From positions 1 through 7,358 of the forward strand of contig DEGR01000082.1 of the NCBI GenBank assembly GCA_002351535.1: 7,358 bases of DNA, written 5' to 3'. Under the pieces are notes generated by a model, which saw nothing but the letters and a program-made list of their open reading frames with translations, did no database searches and was not told the origin of the DNA. This DNA comes from Lachnospira sp. UBA2821. GTDB taxonomy: Bacteria > Bacillota > Clostridia > Lachnospirales > Lachnospiraceae. A program made the position numbers and the translations under genes. Of the stretch, positions 6,107-7,358 are shown in pieces. Within the stretch, counting starts at the first letter, position 1. Each line of letters begins with the position of its first letter.

Positions 6107-7339
6107 ATGATACCACATAAACAACTAAACTTGGCAGATATTTTTGAAGATTGCCAAAATATTTTTGAAGAAGACAAACCTCAGTTTCTTTCTTTACTTG
6201 AGGAACACATTAACCTTAGTGATTATATTCCTCTCGAATTCTATAACCATTTTTATGCATCAACGGGACGTTCCCGCAAATACTCTTTAACTGCCCTTTT
6301 GTGGGCTGTGATTCTGCAGAAAATATTTTCTATTCCTACTGATCAGTTATTACTTACCTTTTTACAATACTCCAAACCACTTCGTGATTTCTGTGGTTTC
6401 ACAAAAGTTCCTGATGCTTCCAAAATCACTCGTTTCAAACAGGATTCTGAGCACGACATTGAATGTGTTTTCCATAATCTCGTAGACATTACCGAACCTA
6501 TCTGCCAGGCTATTGATACTGAAAAGGCTGATATGCTCTTATTTGATACTTCCGGTATTGAAGCATGGGTTACGGAAAACAATCCTAAATTCGCCAACCG
6601 CATTATCAAACAGTTGAAAGCTTATGCAAAAAATTTGGAAGCTAATAATGACTTCGATCCCTATAAAGCAGCATATGGAACCATGCCACCACACGCAACT
6701 GCAAATCCTGCCATTCAGCAAATGTATATCAATGGTCATTTTTGTTATGCTTACAAGTTTGGCATTGTCACAAATGGTCTTGGTATCATTCGCCATATTT
6801 CTTTTTACAACAAAGACTTTTTAGATGCTCACCCTGAAGTCATCATTGAAAAGAAAGCGAAATCACCTGATGAAGATAAATCATTGGCAGATGCAAAAGC
6901 ACTGATCCCAATCCTGGATGACTTTTTCAAAAAGCATCCTCTGATCAAACCGAATACTTTTCTTGGCGATGCTGCTTTTGATTCCATTTCCATTTACAAA
7001 TATCTTTTGGAGGATTCCTGTTTCAAAAGAGCATATATTCCGTTAAAAAATAAACTTTCCATTCCTGATGTTGATTACAAGACAAACGAGAACGGAATCC
7101 CCTGTTGTCCTAACGATCCAAGTCTTCCGATGAAACGGGAGGGAAGTAAATCACACCTTCGTTGCGGCGTACCTACAATGAAATTTGTCTGCCCGAAAAT
7201 GAAATGGGTATGGGACAAAGAACGTAAGCGCTCTTATCGCAAATGTGAATGTGAAAATCCCTGTACAACCTCGTCTTGCGGACGAATGATTTACGTTTAC
7301 CCAGAACAAAATTTGCGTGCTTATCCTGGTACTACATGA
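6107..7339 (+). CDS. IS1182-like DDE transposase, C-terminally truncated
   Basis: A 410-residue transposase. The N-terminal DUF772-type domain (about 45-125) includes YASTGRSRKYSLTALLWA and GFTKVPDASKITRFK. First catalytic Asp: D147 (LLFDTSG); second: D288 (FLGDAAFD). A cysteine-rich, zinc-ribbon-like insert follows (C333, C334, C353, C362, C380, C382, C386, C391). From memory, intact relatives continue after AYPGT with a segment like IRGTEEW...YKIRT.VEK that holds the third catalytic residue (Glu) and run some 60-80 residues longer. Here the frame ends with Thr and TGA right after AYPGT, so the catalytic Glu is missing. Either the gene was cut by a deletion or insertion, or a frameshift lies here; the window ends too soon to tell. 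Probably inactive. Codon use and GC differ from the neighbours, consistent with transfer. Confidence 0.85.
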   Translation: MIPHKQLNLADIFEDCQNIFEEDKPQFLSLLEEHINLSDYIPLEFYNHFYASTGRSRKYSLTALLWAVILQKIFSIPTDQLLLTFLQYSKPLRDFCGFTKVPDASKITRFKQDSEHDIECVFHNLVDITEPICQAIDTEKADMLLFDTSGIEAWVTENNPKFANRIIKQLKAYAKNLEANNDFDPYKAAYGTMPPHATANPAIQQMYINGHFCYAYKFGIVTNGLGIIRHISFYNKDFLDAHPEVIIEKKAKSPDEDKSLADAKALIPILDDFFKKHPLIKPNTFLGDAAFDSISIYKYLLEDSCFKRAYIPLKNKLSIPDVDYKTNENGIPCCPNDPSLPMKREGSKSHLRCGVPTMKFVCPKMKWVWDKERKRSYRKCECENPCTTSSCGRMIYVYPEQNLRAYPGTT

Positions 7340-7358
7340 TATTGTCAATAATGGTTTA

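Larger units (their letters stand above)
5974..7336 (+). mobile_element. IS1182-like insertion sequence, 3' end incomplete
   Basis: The element comprises a leader with two hairpins, a promoter and one transposase gene. The exact left end is not proven; it must lie between the DUF6440 ribosome site (5953) and the transposase promoter (about 6050), and the GC-rich hairpin starting at 5974 is the best candidate. Base composition is visibly more GC-rich than the flanking AT-rich DNA. The right side loses similarity to my memory of the family after codons for AYPGT, near 7333, so no right terminal repeat is visible in the window. Confidence 0.55.

Noticed and set aside
6343..6796. Minus-strand open frames inside the transposase gene
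   Set aside because: They lie opposite conserved transposase coding sequence and have no recognisable protein features.
1..7358. CRISPR array, tRNA, rRNA or riboswitch
   Set aside because: No regularly spaced repeats, no cloverleaf or rRNA-like conserved stretch, and no recognisable aptamer in the leaders.

Overview
The window comes from an AT-rich Gram-positive bacterium, most likely a Lachnospiraceae-type member of the Clostridia. The reasons are strong GGAG/AGGAGG ribosome sites, sigma-A promoters with extended -10 elements, a Lachnospiraceae-style histidine kinase and lipoprotein, a DUF6440 protein, and an IS1182-like transposase of a type I associate with this family. The assignment rests on recognition by eye, not on a search.

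Left part (about 90-4170, all minus strand). In transcription order: an OmpR/PhoB-type response regulator, a membrane histidine kinase overlapping it by 11 bases, a secreted lipoprotein with a C-terminal beta-sandwich-like domain, and a CheV chemotaxis coupling protein (CheW domain plus receiver). The regulator/kinase pair has one promoter. The lipoprotein probably has its own. cheV has a very good one, placed across the 3' end of the lipoprotein gene, and ends at a clear intrinsic terminator. The cluster therefore joins an envelope-sensing two-component system, a possible accessory lipoprotein and a chemotaxis adaptor.

Middle part (4204-5328). Two unrecognised genes form a minus-strand operon: a small soluble helical protein of 111 residues, then a protein of about 182 residues with one membrane segment and a charged, possibly coiled-coil tail. 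Their strong promoter lies inside an 11-bp perfect inverted repeat whose arms cover the -35 element and the start of the transcript, which looks like an operator. This pair and its control region are the least explained part of the window.

Right part (5329-7358). A small multi-spanning membrane protein of the CmpB/putative ABC-transporter type IV family reads rightward. Its stop codon directly abuts that of a convergent DUF6440 gene, which starts with TTG. Beyond these lies an IS1182-like insertion sequence: two hairpins, one of them a rightward terminator, then an extended -10 promoter and a transposase. The transposase stops short of the family's C-terminal segment, so this copy is probably inactive.
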